Of a stretch of 64,000 bases of DNA, positions 27,091 through 36,026 are shown one piece after another; the stretch's first letter is position 1, and every line of letters starts with the position of its first letter. Source of the DNA: Sulfurimonas sediminis (GTDB lineage Bacteria; Campylobacterota; Campylobacteria; Campylobacterales; Sulfurimonadaceae); assembly GCF_014905115.1 (NCBI RefSeq), contig NZ_CP041235.1, positions 1,364,001-1,428,000 on the forward strand, read 5' to 3'. The notes below the pieces were generated by a model. The model saw only the letters and a program-made list of their open reading frames with translations. It did not search any database and was not told the origin of the DNA. The position numbers and the translations under genes are program-made.

Positions 27091-28028
27091 GTCAGCCAAC
27101 AATAGCCGTAAGTGTCGGTGATGTAAACGGCGTCGGAGTAGAGATAGCACTCAAAGCACATGAAGAGATTGCTGAAATTTGCCATCCGGTTTACTGCATT
27201 AATAAAAATATCCTGCAAAAAGCCTCTGCCCTTTTACATGTAAGCATCCCTGATGATTTCACACTTTATGAAGTTGCGGGAGATTTTGCTGTACAGCCGG
27301 GAAAAGTAGATGCCAAAAGCGGTTTGTATGCCTATGATTCTTTTATGGCTGCCGTGCATTTGTGTGAAGAAAAAAAAACCAAAGCCGTTGTAACCTTACC
27401 GATACATAAAGAAGCCTGGATGCAGGCAGGACTTGAGTACAAAGGCCATACAGACCTCTTACGCAAACACTTTGACAAAGAAGCCATTATGATGCTAGGA
27501 TGCCATAAAATGTATGTGGCACTTTTTACAGAGCACATTCCTCTCAAAGATGTTGCAAAAAATATAAAATACAAAAAACTCAAACAGTTCTTTTTGGATA
27601 TGCACAATGCAATTCCAAAAGCCCCTGTAGCCGTGCTCGGTCTCAATCCGCATGCTGGAGACAACGGTGTTTTGGGGCATGAAGAGCTTATAATCACAAA
27701 GGCAATAAAAAGTGCCAACAAAAAAATAGGCTTTGAGCGGTTTGTAGGTCCAATCGTGCCTGATGTGGCCTTTGCACCTTATTGTCGCAACAACTACAAC
27801 TATTTTGTAGCAATGTATCACGACCAGGGACTTGCTCCGCTCAAAGCACTCTATTTTGACGAAAGTGTGAATATTTCACTTAACCTGCCCATCATACGCA
27901 CATCAGTCGATCATGGAACTGCTTTTGACATCGCCTACAAAAATGAAGCAAAAACACTGAGTTATATCAATGCTGTACAAGCAGCATTAGAATTCATTAA
28001 AGCTGAAGAATCAATTCCGTCAAATTAA
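27087..28028 (+). CDS. pdxA: 4-hydroxythreonine-4-phosphate dehydrogenase PdxA
   Basis: 313 residues. It oxidises 4-phosphohydroxy-L-threonine to the substrate used by PdxJ, with NAD and a divalent metal bound by histidines in KGHTDLLRKHF, NPHAGDNGVLGHEE and MYHDQGLAPLK. All are present. The two vitamin B6 genes together form a complete ring-closing pair. The stop is followed by the hairpin-repeat region. Confidence 0.96.
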   Translation: MSQPTIAVSVGDVNGVGVEIALKAHEEIAEICHPVYCINKNILQKASALLHVSIPDDFTLYEVAGDFAVQPGKVDAKSGLYAYDSFMAAVHLCEEKKTKAVVTLPIHKEAWMQAGLEYKGHTDLLRKHFDKEAIMMLGCHKMYVALFTEHIPLKDVAKNIKYKKLKQFFLDMHNAIPKAPVAVLGLNPHAGDNGVLGHEELIITKAIKSANKKIGFERFVGPIVPDVAFAPYCRNNYNYFVAMYHDQGLAPLKALYFDESVNISLNLPIIRTSVDHGTAFDIAYKNEAKTLSYINAVQAALEFIKAEESIPSN

Positions 28029-28051
28029 AAAAGGGGATTTACTCTTTTAAT

Positions 28052-28256
28052 ACCCAAAGCCCGCACTGAAGTACGGGTTCCGAACAACATTCTTTTTCTG
28101 CCATACCACTCTCAGCCCGCACTACAGAAAAAAATTTAGTTTTTCTAAGTCATGCTTTAGTATTAAAAGCACTGGTTCCGAACGATATCCTGTTCTTGGA
28201 ATCGGTACTTTAGTGCCGACTGTTGCTGCTTTTTGCCACTCTCAGCCCAGCTTGAA
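28052..28256. repeat. Degenerate hairpin-repeat copies between pdxA and the peroxidase gene
   Basis: The 322-nt gap 28029-28350 holds no gene. It contains broken relatives of the hairpin at 18066-18220: AGCCCGCACTGAAGTACGGG at 28059, a loop-plus-arm CACTCTCAGCCCGCACT near 28107, and from 28197 TGGAATCGGTACTTTAGTGC followed by the loop TTGCCACTCTCAGCC. Arms and loop are recognisable but no longer perfectly paired, as if at least two insertions had decayed. Confidence 0.8.
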
Positions 28257-28283
28257 AGATAAATTCCATAAACTTTTTTAAAT

Positions 28284-28297
28284 GATAATTATTTTCC
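28284..28297 (+). promoter_or_regulatory. Fur/PerR-like operator before the cytochrome c peroxidase gene
   Basis: TGATAATTATTTTC, 54-67 nt upstream of the start codon, resembles one half plus core of the Fur box (GATAAT repeats) and also the AT-rich PerR box. A TATACA -10-like box follows at 28316-28321 and an AAGGAAG ribosome-binding site at 28338-28344. Peroxide-defence genes are PerR or Fur targets in Campylobacter, so this is plausible. Confidence 0.4.
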
Positions 28298-28350
28298 TTT
28301 AAGATTAGTTCTGTTATACTACACCTATAAATATTTAGAAGGAAGACAAA

Positions 28351-29364
28351 ATGAAAAAAATCGCAGTACTAGCATTAACAGCCGCTTCGTTAATGGCATC
28401 TTCGTTAGTTCAAGATGCAAAAAACGCAGGCCTTATGCCAATTCCGAGTTCACAAACTGAGCTTTTAAAACTGATAGACAATCCGAAAAACCCTATCACA
28501 AAAGCAAAAGTAAAACTCGGTGAAAAGCTTTATATGGATCCGCGTCTTTCACGCAGTGGTCTTATTTCATGTAACACATGTCATAATTTAATGGAAGGTG
28601 GAGATGACGGCGTAGGTCCTTCAACAGGACATATGTGGAGACACAACCCGCATCACTTAAATGCACCGACAGTTTACAATGCAGTGTTTTTCGGCTCTCA
28701 GTTTTGGGACGGACGAGCAAAAGATTTGGAAGAGCAGGCACAGGGACCGGCACTTGCCCATCCTGAAATGGCAGCAACAAAAGAACACATAGAAGAAGTA
28801 GTCAAATCTATGCCACAATATGTAAAAGCATTTAAAAAAGCATACGGTGACAATGTAAAAATCACTTTTGAAAAAATTACGGACACTATTGCAAATTTTG
28901 AACGTACACTTGTAACACCGGCACCGTTTGATGCATTTATGAATGGTTACAAAGAAGCAATGACGCCAAAACAAAAAGAGGGTCTGAAAACTTTCATTCA
29001 AGTCGGTTGTGCATCTTGTCATAACGGTGTAGCGCTTGGTGGTGAAATGAATGTATTGAATGTGGCAGCAACATACAAATACATGAATGTAGGTGACTTT
29101 AAAGGTGACAAAAACGGCATGGTAAAAGTACCGACGCTTAGAAACATTACTGAGACTGCACCTTACTTTCACAATGGTATGATTTGGAACTTAAAAGATG
29201 CTATCAAAGAGATGGGACGCATTCAACTTGGGATGAAAATTACGGACAACCAGGCTGAGTCTATTGAAGCGTTCCTGGGTTCACTGACAGGGAAAAAACC
29301 GCATATGATGATGCCTATGCTTCCTGCTTCAACAAATAAAACTCCTAAACCGAACTTAAACTAG
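28351..29364 (+). CDS. Di-heme cytochrome c peroxidase
   Basis: 337 residues with a signal peptide (1-17). It has two heme motifs, CNTCH (74-78) and CASCH (220-224), with the family segments KLGEKLYMDPRLS, WDGRAKDLEEQAQGP, HPEMA, FERTL and KVPTLRNITETAPYFHNG. It reduces hydrogen peroxide in the periplasm with electrons from cytochrome c. Preceded by a Fur/PerR-like site and ended by a clean bidirectional hairpin terminator. Confidence 0.94.
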   Translation: MKKIAVLALTAASLMASSLVQDAKNAGLMPIPSSQTELLKLIDNPKNPITKAKVKLGEKLYMDPRLSRSGLISCNTCHNLMEGGDDGVGPSTGHMWRHNPHHLNAPTVYNAVFFGSQFWDGRAKDLEEQAQGPALAHPEMAATKEHIEEVVKSMPQYVKAFKKAYGDNVKITFEKITDTIANFERTLVTPAPFDAFMNGYKEAMTPKQKEGLKTFIQVGCASCHNGVALGGEMNVLNVAATYKYMNVGDFKGDKNGMVKVPTLRNITETAPYFHNGMIWNLKDAIKEMGRIQLGMKITDNQAESIEAFLGSLTGKKPHMMMPMLPASTNKTPKPNLN

Positions 29365-29393
29365 TTTTATAGCAACATAATGTTGCTATAAAA
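29365..29393. terminator. Bidirectional intrinsic terminator
   Basis: A perfect 14-bp inverted repeat (TTTTATAGCAACAT / ATGTTGCTATAAAA, 1-nt centre) with A/T tails on both sides begins right after the peroxidase stop codon and covers the stop codon of the convergent batD gene (29386-29388). It serves both genes. Confidence 0.8.
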
Positions 29394-30762
29394 TATCTTC
29401 TTCACAAATATATCTGATTATCTCTTTTTTCAATTGCTTAAATTCAGAATTTTCTACATTTTCAAGAGTATACACTAATCTGTCCAATGATCTGTTTTTT
29501 CCCAAATAAGGTACGACTTTTTTCAAAAACTTCTCTTTATCCCCAATACTCTGCAACTCTTTTTTGATTCTTTTTTGTTTGTCTGTTTTTCTAGTATTTT
29601 TCAGTACCTGATACATGTAAACTAAAAACAGTGTTACAAATACGCCCGACAAAAAATAAACTGCTTTTTCCATCATAGTTGTCCTTTGCTTCTTTTTTGT
29701 TCTCTCTTCAAGCACAGCATCTTCCACATGTATCGCAAAAGCCTGTGTTGTTATCTCTTTTACTCTTTGCTCCTTGATATCAAAATATTCTAAAGAAACA
29801 GAGGGAATTGTAAAGTTTTTATCCGAAACAATTTCAAAACTTTTTTGATAAATTTCTTCTTCTCCCCGGTGCAGTTTTTTTGTACTTTTTTCATATACGG
29901 TTGCACCTTCTATGCTTATGTTTATATCATCAAAATTATTGATATTGCCCTCGCCCTGCAGAGAGAGTGTGAGTTGTACCGGCTGATTTTTTTGGACATG
30001 TTTGACATTCACACTTGCATTAAGCTTATAAGAGCCCATAACAGTAAGATTATTTGGAATTTTTTTCACTTCCAAGCGCAGAGCATTAGAATAAATATTT
30101 CGTTTTGCATATTTTGGGGTTGAGAGTTCTATTGCAGCTTTTATGGGATTCAAAACAAAAGGACCGCTTTTTTGGGCTATGATTTCATAGCTAAGCTCTT
30201 CGACCCATTCGCCTTTGTTGTTTTCATACTCTTTGTCACTGATTTCTTGCAGTGCAAAGTCATTGAAACGGGGTGTCTCAACAGTATAATCTTCCACATT
30301 TTTAGAGACAAGCATTACATGTAACAGAAATTTTTCACCTACCATCGGCGTTGTATTGCTGATGTTCATACTGAGTTTATAATCCGGTGAATGTGTCTGT
30401 GTGCGTTTTTTCACCTTTACATGTAAAGGCTGTGTCTTTTCAACCTTGCCGTCAACTTTGATACTAAAAGCAGGTAATGTAACATCTTCGGTCGGTGTCA
30501 AAGAGTAAATTTTAGTCACTTTGTCTGCTTTTTTCGCATGAATCAGCGTTGCCTCATGGAGAGTTTTCACATTTTGCACGACATACCCGTCTATATACTC
30601 TATCATCGGAAATGTAACATGAAAGCCTTTTGCAACCACGCGAAATTCCAAAGTTTCTGTTTTGACAATCTCTTTTGGTGCAGTTGTCTGTACCCATGCA
30701 TAGAGTTCCAAAGGAATACAAAAGAGTAGAAAAATCATACTACCGGGGTTTTTTACTGTCAC
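29386..30762 (-). CDS. batD: BatD-like membrane-anchored protein
   Basis: 458 residues. A signal peptide (about 1-22), a large periplasmic region with immunoglobulin-like repeats (segments such as TPMVGEKFLLHVMLVSK and KNQPVQLTLSLQGEGNINNF), a membrane helix at about 370-390 and a basic cytoplasmic tail. This is the layout of BatD proteins of the aerotolerance (Bat) operon. It is the last gene and overlaps the batB/C gene by 23 nt. Function is not known biochemically; the Bat system is thought to protect the envelope or assemble complexes. Confidence 0.82.
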   Translation of the reverse strand: MTVKNPGSMIFLLFCIPLELYAWVQTTAPKEIVKTETLEFRVVAKGFHVTFPMIEYIDGYVVQNVKTLHEATLIHAKKADKVTKIYSLTPTEDVTLPAFSIKVDGKVEKTQPLHVKVKKRTQTHSPDYKLSMNISNTTPMVGEKFLLHVMLVSKNVEDYTVETPRFNDFALQEISDKEYENNKGEWVEELSYEIIAQKSGPFVLNPIKAAIELSTPKYAKRNIYSNALRLEVKKIPNNLTVMGSYKLNASVNVKHVQKNQPVQLTLSLQGEGNINNFDDINISIEGATVYEKSTKKLHRGEEEIYQKSFEIVSDKNFTIPSVSLEYFDIKEQRVKEITTQAFAIHVEDAVLEERTKKKQRTTMMEKAVYFLSGVFVTLFLVYMYQVLKNTRKTDKQKRIKKELQSIGDKEKFLKKVVPYLGKNRSLDRLVYTLENVENSEFKQLKKEIIRYICEEDIL

Positions 30763-32287
30763 TACTACTCCTTTTTGTTCGGATTTTTTGCAAGAAAACA
30801 GGAGTTTTTTGTTTTTGTATTATTTTTATCCATTTTTCTTCCTCTGACAAAACCAGTTTTTGCAGTTTTATCTTGTATTTTGAACTGACTTTGTAATCAT
30901 TATTCATTTGTTCAAGCCTGTTTTTAAAACATACTTTTGCCGTGCCTCTGCTGAAAATCTTTTTGAGTTTTTTTCTTTTTTTAAGCTCCTGTGTAGTTAT
31001 CTGTAAATTCTTTTTTGTCTCATCAAAAGCATGCAGTTGCAAAGAGTGCTCAAACTGAGACTTTGCCCGTTCCAGTTTACCAATTTGTACATAACAGTTG
31101 CCGATATTGTGATAAATTTTTGCATTGAACAGTTTGTCTTTGCCAAGTGCTTTTTTATAATACTTTATTGCCTGCAGATATTCACGTTTTTTATACAAAG
31201 CATTGGCGATATTGTAATTCACTTCATTTGTCGGCTTGAGCTTTTTATAATATTCTATCGCTTGTTCATACTGCTTTTGTGCATAAAAAGACTCTGCTTT
31301 TTGCAGGGTTATAAAATCGAAAACACCTGCATTTGCAGGCGCGTTCAAAGAGGTCAGCTGTATCAGACCAAACAGCACAGCCCGTGTAACTGTATGCTTT
31401 TTTTTCAAACCCGCTATAAAAACAAAATAGAGAATTAACAATGCAAGCCCCAGAGGATACATAAACAGTTCCTGATACTGTTTCATATCATAGGCATTGG
31501 CAATTATCTTTTGCGAACTCTTTTGTATGGCATTGAGAATTTTTTCTATGTCGCCCTCTCCCCATTGATATTTTGTATAATATCCATGACTCTTTTGCAC
31601 CATACTTTTCAAACCATTATTTGACTTTGATGCAAAATCGATGACATACAGCCTCAGGTGATTTTTTCTTATATATGCAGTTTCATCCACTCTTGTGACA
31701 TCTTCACCGCCGTCACTCAGCAAAATTATATTTTTTGTTTTTTCCGTACGCAGCATTTTATTACTTGCCTCAAATACGCCAAAGAGATTGGTGTTTGGTT
31801 CAAATTTTTGCTTTATCTGAGCGTTTTTAAGCATATATACAAGAGCCTGTGTATCTTCACTCAGAGGATAAAGCATATAGCTGTTTTTAGCAAACAAGAG
31901 TACTCCTACATGTAAATGCTCTGCTTTTTCGATGAGTTTTACAAGTTTTTCTTTGGCTAAGACCAAGCGGCTCGGATAAATATCTGATGCGTTCATAGAT
32001 TTTGAAACATCAAGTGCAATAACAGCCGAACTGCTCATCTGTTGTATCAGCGCATTTTGTTTCAAATATACAGGACGGGCAAGTGCGATTATCATCAAAG
32101 ATATGACAAGTAAAAAATATCTGTAGCGCAGAGAAGCCTGTAGCCACTGAGGATGTAATGTGAGTTCTCTGATCACTGCCTGAGAAAAAACATTTTCAAG
32201 AGTATTTTTTCCCTTTTTAAAAGAGAAAACAAAGAGCAAGGCGGGAATAACCAAGAGGTAAAGTACATCATCATATAAAAAAAACAT
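30740..32287 (-). CDS. BatB/BatC fusion: VWA domain plus TPR repeats
   Basis: 515 residues. Membrane helices flank a von Willebrand factor A domain (about 90-280) with the metal-site motif ALDVSKSMNAS (DxSxS) and LLSDGGEDV. After another helix near 277-297, a cytoplasmic-facing or periplasmic stretch with TPR repeats (about 330-430; NIANALYKKREYLQAIKYYK, NIGNCYVQIGKLERAKSQF) and a basic tail follow. In many bacteria BatB and BatC are separate; here they are one protein. It abuts batA without a gap. Confidence 0.85.
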   Translation of the reverse strand: MFFLYDDVLYLLVIPALLFVFSFKKGKNTLENVFSQAVIRELTLHPQWLQASLRYRYFLLVISLMIIALARPVYLKQNALIQQMSSSAVIALDVSKSMNASDIYPSRLVLAKEKLVKLIEKAEHLHVGVLLFAKNSYMLYPLSEDTQALVYMLKNAQIKQKFEPNTNLFGVFEASNKMLRTEKTKNIILLSDGGEDVTRVDETAYIRKNHLRLYVIDFASKSNNGLKSMVQKSHGYYTKYQWGEGDIEKILNAIQKSSQKIIANAYDMKQYQELFMYPLGLALLILYFVFIAGLKKKHTVTRAVLFGLIQLTSLNAPANAGVFDFITLQKAESFYAQKQYEQAIEYYKKLKPTNEVNYNIANALYKKREYLQAIKYYKKALGKDKLFNAKIYHNIGNCYVQIGKLERAKSQFEHSLQLHAFDETKKNLQITTQELKKRKKLKKIFSRGTAKVCFKNRLEQMNNDYKVSSKYKIKLQKLVLSEEEKWIKIIQKQKTPVFLQKIRTKRSSSDSKKPR

Positions 32288-33202
32288 TTACAACACCCCT
32301 TTGTTTTTTACATGCGGTAAAAGCAAGATTGCACACAACAACGAGAGCAGAAGAAAATAAAAATATATATGTTCTTCTACATCTAAAGTATTGTACTCGA
32401 GTTCACTTTTTTGCAGCATATCAATGCGTTTGTAAACTTTGAGCAAATCTTTTTTATTTTGCACTTCAAAGTTTTGTGCACCGTTTTTATTGGCAATAAC
32501 CTTCATCATATTACTGTAACTTTTGTCTATGGTTATCGTATAAATTATTATGCCGTATTTTTTTGCCAGTTTCAGCGCAAATGCAAGCGGAATTTTACTT
32601 GCAGAGTCTTCTCCGTCGCTCAGCAGTATAATGATTTTTGACTTACTTTTTGAATTTCTCAAAAGTTCTGCAGCAGAGACGACAGCATCAATCAAAGCTG
32701 TGCTTTTTCCAAGAACCCCCACTTCAATCTTGCCCACGATATTTTTTTGTGCCTCTTTGTCAAAACTCAAAGGAGAGGCTACAGCGGCCGTTGTCCCAAA
32801 AATGACCAGACCTATTCTGTCTCTCTTTCTCATATCTATAAAACTTTGCACGACCTCTTTCACCACATCAAGTCTGCTTTGTTTGTAATTTTTTGCATTA
32901 AAACCATAGGTACTCATAGAACCGCTGGTATCAAGTGCCAACACAATATCAACAGCATTGCTCTTGAGTGCTTTTATTTTTTTTACTACAACAGGATCGC
33001 TTAATGCAACAGTCATACATGTAAGCATAAACCATTTTAAAATTTCTCTTACATAGTGTCTCTTCTTAACATGCGAGAACAGTTGCAAAAAATGCGGCAT
33101 ATAGAAAGATTCTTTTTCCCGTTTGAACAACAAAGCACTCAAAGCGAACAAAGGAAGCAGCAGCAAAAAAAACGGATATGTAAAATGAAAGGAACTAAGC
33201 AT
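32288..33202 (-). CDS. batA: BatA-like VWA membrane protein
   Basis: 304 residues: helices near 7-24 and about 57-75, a VWA domain (about 85-260) with the MIDAS motif LALDTSGSMSTYG and IILLSDGEDSAS, and a C-terminal helix (about 278-297). The MIDAS residues are intact. It overlaps the upstream small membrane protein gene by 8 nt. With MoxR and DUF58 partners it belongs to the MoxR-AAA/VWA class of chaperone-like systems that mature or insert metal enzymes or membrane complexes. Confidence 0.87.
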   Translation of the reverse strand: MLSSFHFTYPFFLLLLPLFALSALLFKREKESFYMPHFLQLFSHVKKRHYVREILKWFMLTCMTVALSDPVVVKKIKALKSNAVDIVLALDTSGSMSTYGFNAKNYKQSRLDVVKEVVQSFIDMRKRDRIGLVIFGTTAAVASPLSFDKEAQKNIVGKIEVGVLGKSTALIDAVVSAAELLRNSKSKSKIIILLSDGEDSASKIPLAFALKLAKKYGIIIYTITIDKSYSNMMKVIANKNGAQNFEVQNKKDLLKVYKRIDMLQKSELEYNTLDVEEHIYFYFLLLSLLCAILLLPHVKNKGVL

Positions 33203-33581
33203 AGAATTCTCTTAGCCTGTCTAAAAACTTCTCTATTTCCTTGTGCAGCTTTTGCGGTATCTGTAGAGGTTTTTGCTGGTATTTATAGAGAAAAAGCTGT
33301 GAAATTATATGCTCAAGCTCTTTTTTCTGCTCCTGTGTTTTGGCCAGCTTTCTTCCATAATAGGTAAAAAGATACGCACTTTGTTTGGCATTATAAAAAT
33401 TTGAATGCAGCAGTATATTTAAGTAATATTTTTCGTCTCTTTTGTTTTTTTGCACTCTTTTTTTATAAAAATAAAAGAGTGCAAAAAGCAGTATAAGAAA
33501 AAGCAGTATAAAAAACACCAATAGATACAAAGAGTTGTCCGGTACTGTTACAGGAGCAAAAATGTCATTTATTTCATTCAT
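33195..33581 (-). CDS. Small single-helix protein of the Bat operon (DUF4381-like)
   Basis: 128 residues with one membrane helix (about 18-39) followed by a basic cytoplasmic region with helical segments. It occupies the place where DUF4381 proteins sit in MoxR-DUF58-VWA operons, but the sequence is short and weakly conserved, so the family call is by context. It overlaps DUF58 by 4 nt and batA by 8 nt. Confidence 0.6.
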   Translation of the reverse strand: MNEINDIFAPVTVPDNSLYLLVFFILLFLILLFALFYFYKKRVQKNKRDEKYYLNILLHSNFYNAKQSAYLFTYYGRKLAKTQEQKKELEHIISQLFLYKYQQKPLQIPQKLHKEIEKFLDRLREFYA

Positions 33582-34438
33582 GCTTTTTCCATAAGAGCGA
33601 TAATTTTTTCAGCCGGGTCTTCATCTGTGTAAATTTTCACAAAACGAACCCCTGCTGTTTGCAGTTTTTTATACAACATCTCATCATTTTGTACTATTTT
33701 TTTTCTATACGAATGAAGCGTGTTTTTGTTTAGGCTTATCTCTGCACTCATACCCAAAGCCGGGTCGGTAATATTCAACTCTCCAAGTTCTGCAGGATTT
33801 TCTTCAAAACGGTCACGGACAATAATAAGTACAATCTCATGTTTCAGACTCAATGCCATTAAATTTAAATCATGCGTATCAAAAAAATCTCCGATTAAGA
33901 ACAGCATACTCTTTCTTTGAATTTGTCTGTAAAGAGCCTGCGTACTGTACGAATAATCCAAAGTTTTTCCAAGAACATCGAAACTCTCAACCTTTTCTGC
34001 CAGTCTTCTCACACCAAAGAGCTGTTTTGTCTTTTGCGTACACAAAAAGAGTGTATCACTGCAGATATAGCTCTCAAAGGGATTGTTTTGCTTGACACAG
34101 CTGTAACTGAGTAATACACAAATCTGAGTCAGTAAATCTTTTTTCAGTGTCCGAGTTCCAAAATGAAGCGAACCGCATAAAAACGGAACAATCACCACAT
34201 TGAGTTCTTTTTGCTGATGAAAAACTTTCACATAGGGTTTTGTAGTTTTTGCACTTATGATCCAGTCAATATGCCTTATATCATCTCCGGTTTCATACTC
34301 TCTGAGTTCTTGAAAATCATATCCCTCACCTCTTTTTTTTGAAATATTTTCCCCTGCAATTTTACTAAAGACTTCCCTTTGTGTTTTGATAAGGATAAGT
34401 GCAAGTTTTTTATTGGACTCCAAAAGTGTTTTTAGCAT
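33578..34438 (-). CDS. DUF58-domain protein
   Basis: 286 residues, soluble. The DUF58 signature is clear: GEGYDFQELREYETGDDIRH followed by IDWIISAKTTKPYVKVF near residues 40-75. The rest is a VWA-like fold without the MIDAS triad. DUF58 proteins accompany MoxR ATPases and may link them to the VWA partners. It lies 4 nt after moxR. Confidence 0.9.
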   Translation of the reverse strand: MLKTLLESNKKLALILIKTQREVFSKIAGENISKKRGEGYDFQELREYETGDDIRHIDWIISAKTTKPYVKVFHQQKELNVVIVPFLCGSLHFGTRTLKKDLLTQICVLLSYSCVKQNNPFESYICSDTLFLCTQKTKQLFGVRRLAEKVESFDVLGKTLDYSYSTQALYRQIQRKSMLFLIGDFFDTHDLNLMALSLKHEIVLIIVRDRFEENPAELGELNITDPALGMSAEISLNKNTLHSYRKKIVQNDEMLYKKLQTAGVRFVKIYTDEDPAEKIIALMEKA

Positions 34439-34442
34439 GCTG

Positions 34443-35390
34443 TTACGGTATTTCTATAGATTCTAAGATTGTTTGGATAATATCATCGCTGCTCAACCCT
34501 TCTGCAATAGCGTCATAACTTAAAATGATACGGTGTCGCAATACATCTTTGATACTCAGAGCAATATCTATGGGAGAGACAAAATCATTTCCTCTTAAAT
34601 AGGCTCTTGCTTTGACGGCTTTGAGCATATTTATAGTGGCTCGCGGACTTGCCCCAAAAGCGATATAGCGTTGCAACTCTTCAAGACCGTATTTTTTCGG
34701 ATCTCTTGTTGCAAAGATCAGTCTTACTATATAGGCACTCAGCTCTTCTTCGATATGAACAGCTTTTACCTCTTCTTTCATCTCTTCGAGTTCACTGGCC
34801 AAAAGAACCGGTTCAATGGACTCAAAAGTCTCATTTGCAGCTTTTTGTGCTATTAGATACTCTTCATCTTCTGTGTTATAACCGACAATTACTTTAAACA
34901 TAAAGCGGTCTAACTGCGCTTCGGGTAAAGTATAGGCACCCTCCTGCTCAATCGGATTTTGCGTTGCAAGCACCAAAAAAGGAGGTTCGATTTTAAAACT
35001 TTCATCACCAATAGTAACCTGTCTCTCCTGCATCACTTCCAAGAGTGCCGATTGTACTTTTGCAGGCGCTCTGTTTATTTCATCGGCCAAAAGTAAATTT
35101 GTAAAAACCGGACCGTGTTTGATTTTAAACTCTCCGGATTTGACATCATAAATTTCTGCTCCGATAATGTCTGATGGCAGTAAATCAGGAGTAAACTGCA
35201 CACGTTTGAAATCCAGACTCAATGCTTTTGACAAGGCATTGACAGCCGTTGTTTTTGCAAGACCGGGCACTCCTTCAAGCAGTATATGTCCGTTTGTAAT
35301 AAGTCCTATAAGCAGAGCATCAATCATGTTTTCATGACCGATGACCCCTTTTGCAATTTCTTGTTTTAGTAATTTTATCTTGTTTTTCAT
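34443..35390 (-). CDS. MoxR-family AAA+ ATPase
   Basis: 315 residues. Walker A GVPGLAKTT (about 41-49), sensor and Walker B segment LLLADEINRAPAKVQSALLEVMQE, the VATQNPIEQEGAYTLPEAQLDRF motif (split here as ATQNPIEQEG and LPEAQLDRFMFK), and the sensor-2 GASPRATINMLKAVKA are all present. It is the first gene of the Bat operon and should power conformational work on its VWA partners. Confidence 0.94.
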   Translation of the reverse strand: MKNKIKLLKQEIAKGVIGHENMIDALLIGLITNGHILLEGVPGLAKTTAVNALSKALSLDFKRVQFTPDLLPSDIIGAEIYDVKSGEFKIKHGPVFTNLLLADEINRAPAKVQSALLEVMQERQVTIGDESFKIEPPFLVLATQNPIEQEGAYTLPEAQLDRFMFKVIVGYNTEDEEYLIAQKAANETFESIEPVLLASELEEMKEEVKAVHIEEELSAYIVRLIFATRDPKKYGLEELQRYIAFGASPRATINMLKAVKARAYLRGNDFVSPIDIALSIKDVLRHRIILSYDAIAEGLSSDDIIQTILESIEIP

Positions 35391-35452
35391 ATATAAAGTG
35401 TAGTATTAGTTTGTAAAAGATATGTAAAATATATTTGCAAAGGAGTTTTATT

Positions 35453-36007
35453 ATGGACACAGATGAGTTTTACCTCACAGACGAAGAAAAAAAAGCACTC
35501 AAAGAGATAGCAAAAGCAGCGCTTTATGAAGCTGTTATACATAACCGAAAAATTGCTCTTGATGAAGAGAAAGTACCTCCAAAATTCAAACTGCATTTGG
35601 GAGCTTTTGTCACGCTCAAAGAAAACGGCAGACTTAGAGGCTGTATAGGACGATTTGAACCGGATGAACCTCTTTATCAAGTCATTATAGATATGGCAAT
35701 TTCCGCTTCACGGTATGACACCCGTTTTACCCCTGTCACAAAAGAAGAACTTGACAATATAGAGATTGAAATTTCAGTCCTCACACCCAGAAAAAAAGTC
35801 AACTCTGTTGATGATGTCATTGTCGGCAAACATGGAATATATATTGAATACGGCAATAAAAACGGTACCTATTTACCGCAGGTTGCAACAGATATGGGAT
35901 GGGATAAAGAACAGTTTATCAGAAGCTGTTGTGTGGAAAAAGCGGGAATTGCACCCGAGCATTGCAAAGATGCAACGCTCTATGTATATGAAGCGATAGT
36001 CTTTTAA
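35453..36007 (+). CDS. AMMECR1-domain protein
   Basis: 184 residues from the ATG at 35453, which has an AGGAG ribosome-binding site 8 nt upstream; an in-frame TTG at 35435 has none. The AMMECR1 domain is recognised by FKLHLGAFVTLKENGRLRGC, IGRFEPDEPL and MGWDKEQFIRSCCVEKAGI. The RGCIG motif is intact. These proteins are widespread and unassigned; in several bacteria they occur with radical-SAM and MEMO-like genes, which are not present here. Confidence 0.88.
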   Translation: MDTDEFYLTDEEKKALKEIAKAALYEAVIHNRKIALDEEKVPPKFKLHLGAFVTLKENGRLRGCIGRFEPDEPLYQVIIDMAISASRYDTRFTPVTKEELDNIEIEISVLTPRKKVNSVDDVIVGKHGIYIEYGNKNGTYLPQVATDMGWDKEQFIRSCCVEKAGIAPEHCKDATLYVYEAIVF

Positions 36008-36026
36008 CCTTCATACTCTTTGAGAC

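Noticed and set aside
28029-28350. Short CRISPR-like array
   Set aside because: The repeats are hairpin arms and loops of one repeat family, irregular in spacing, without uniform direct repeats or spacers.
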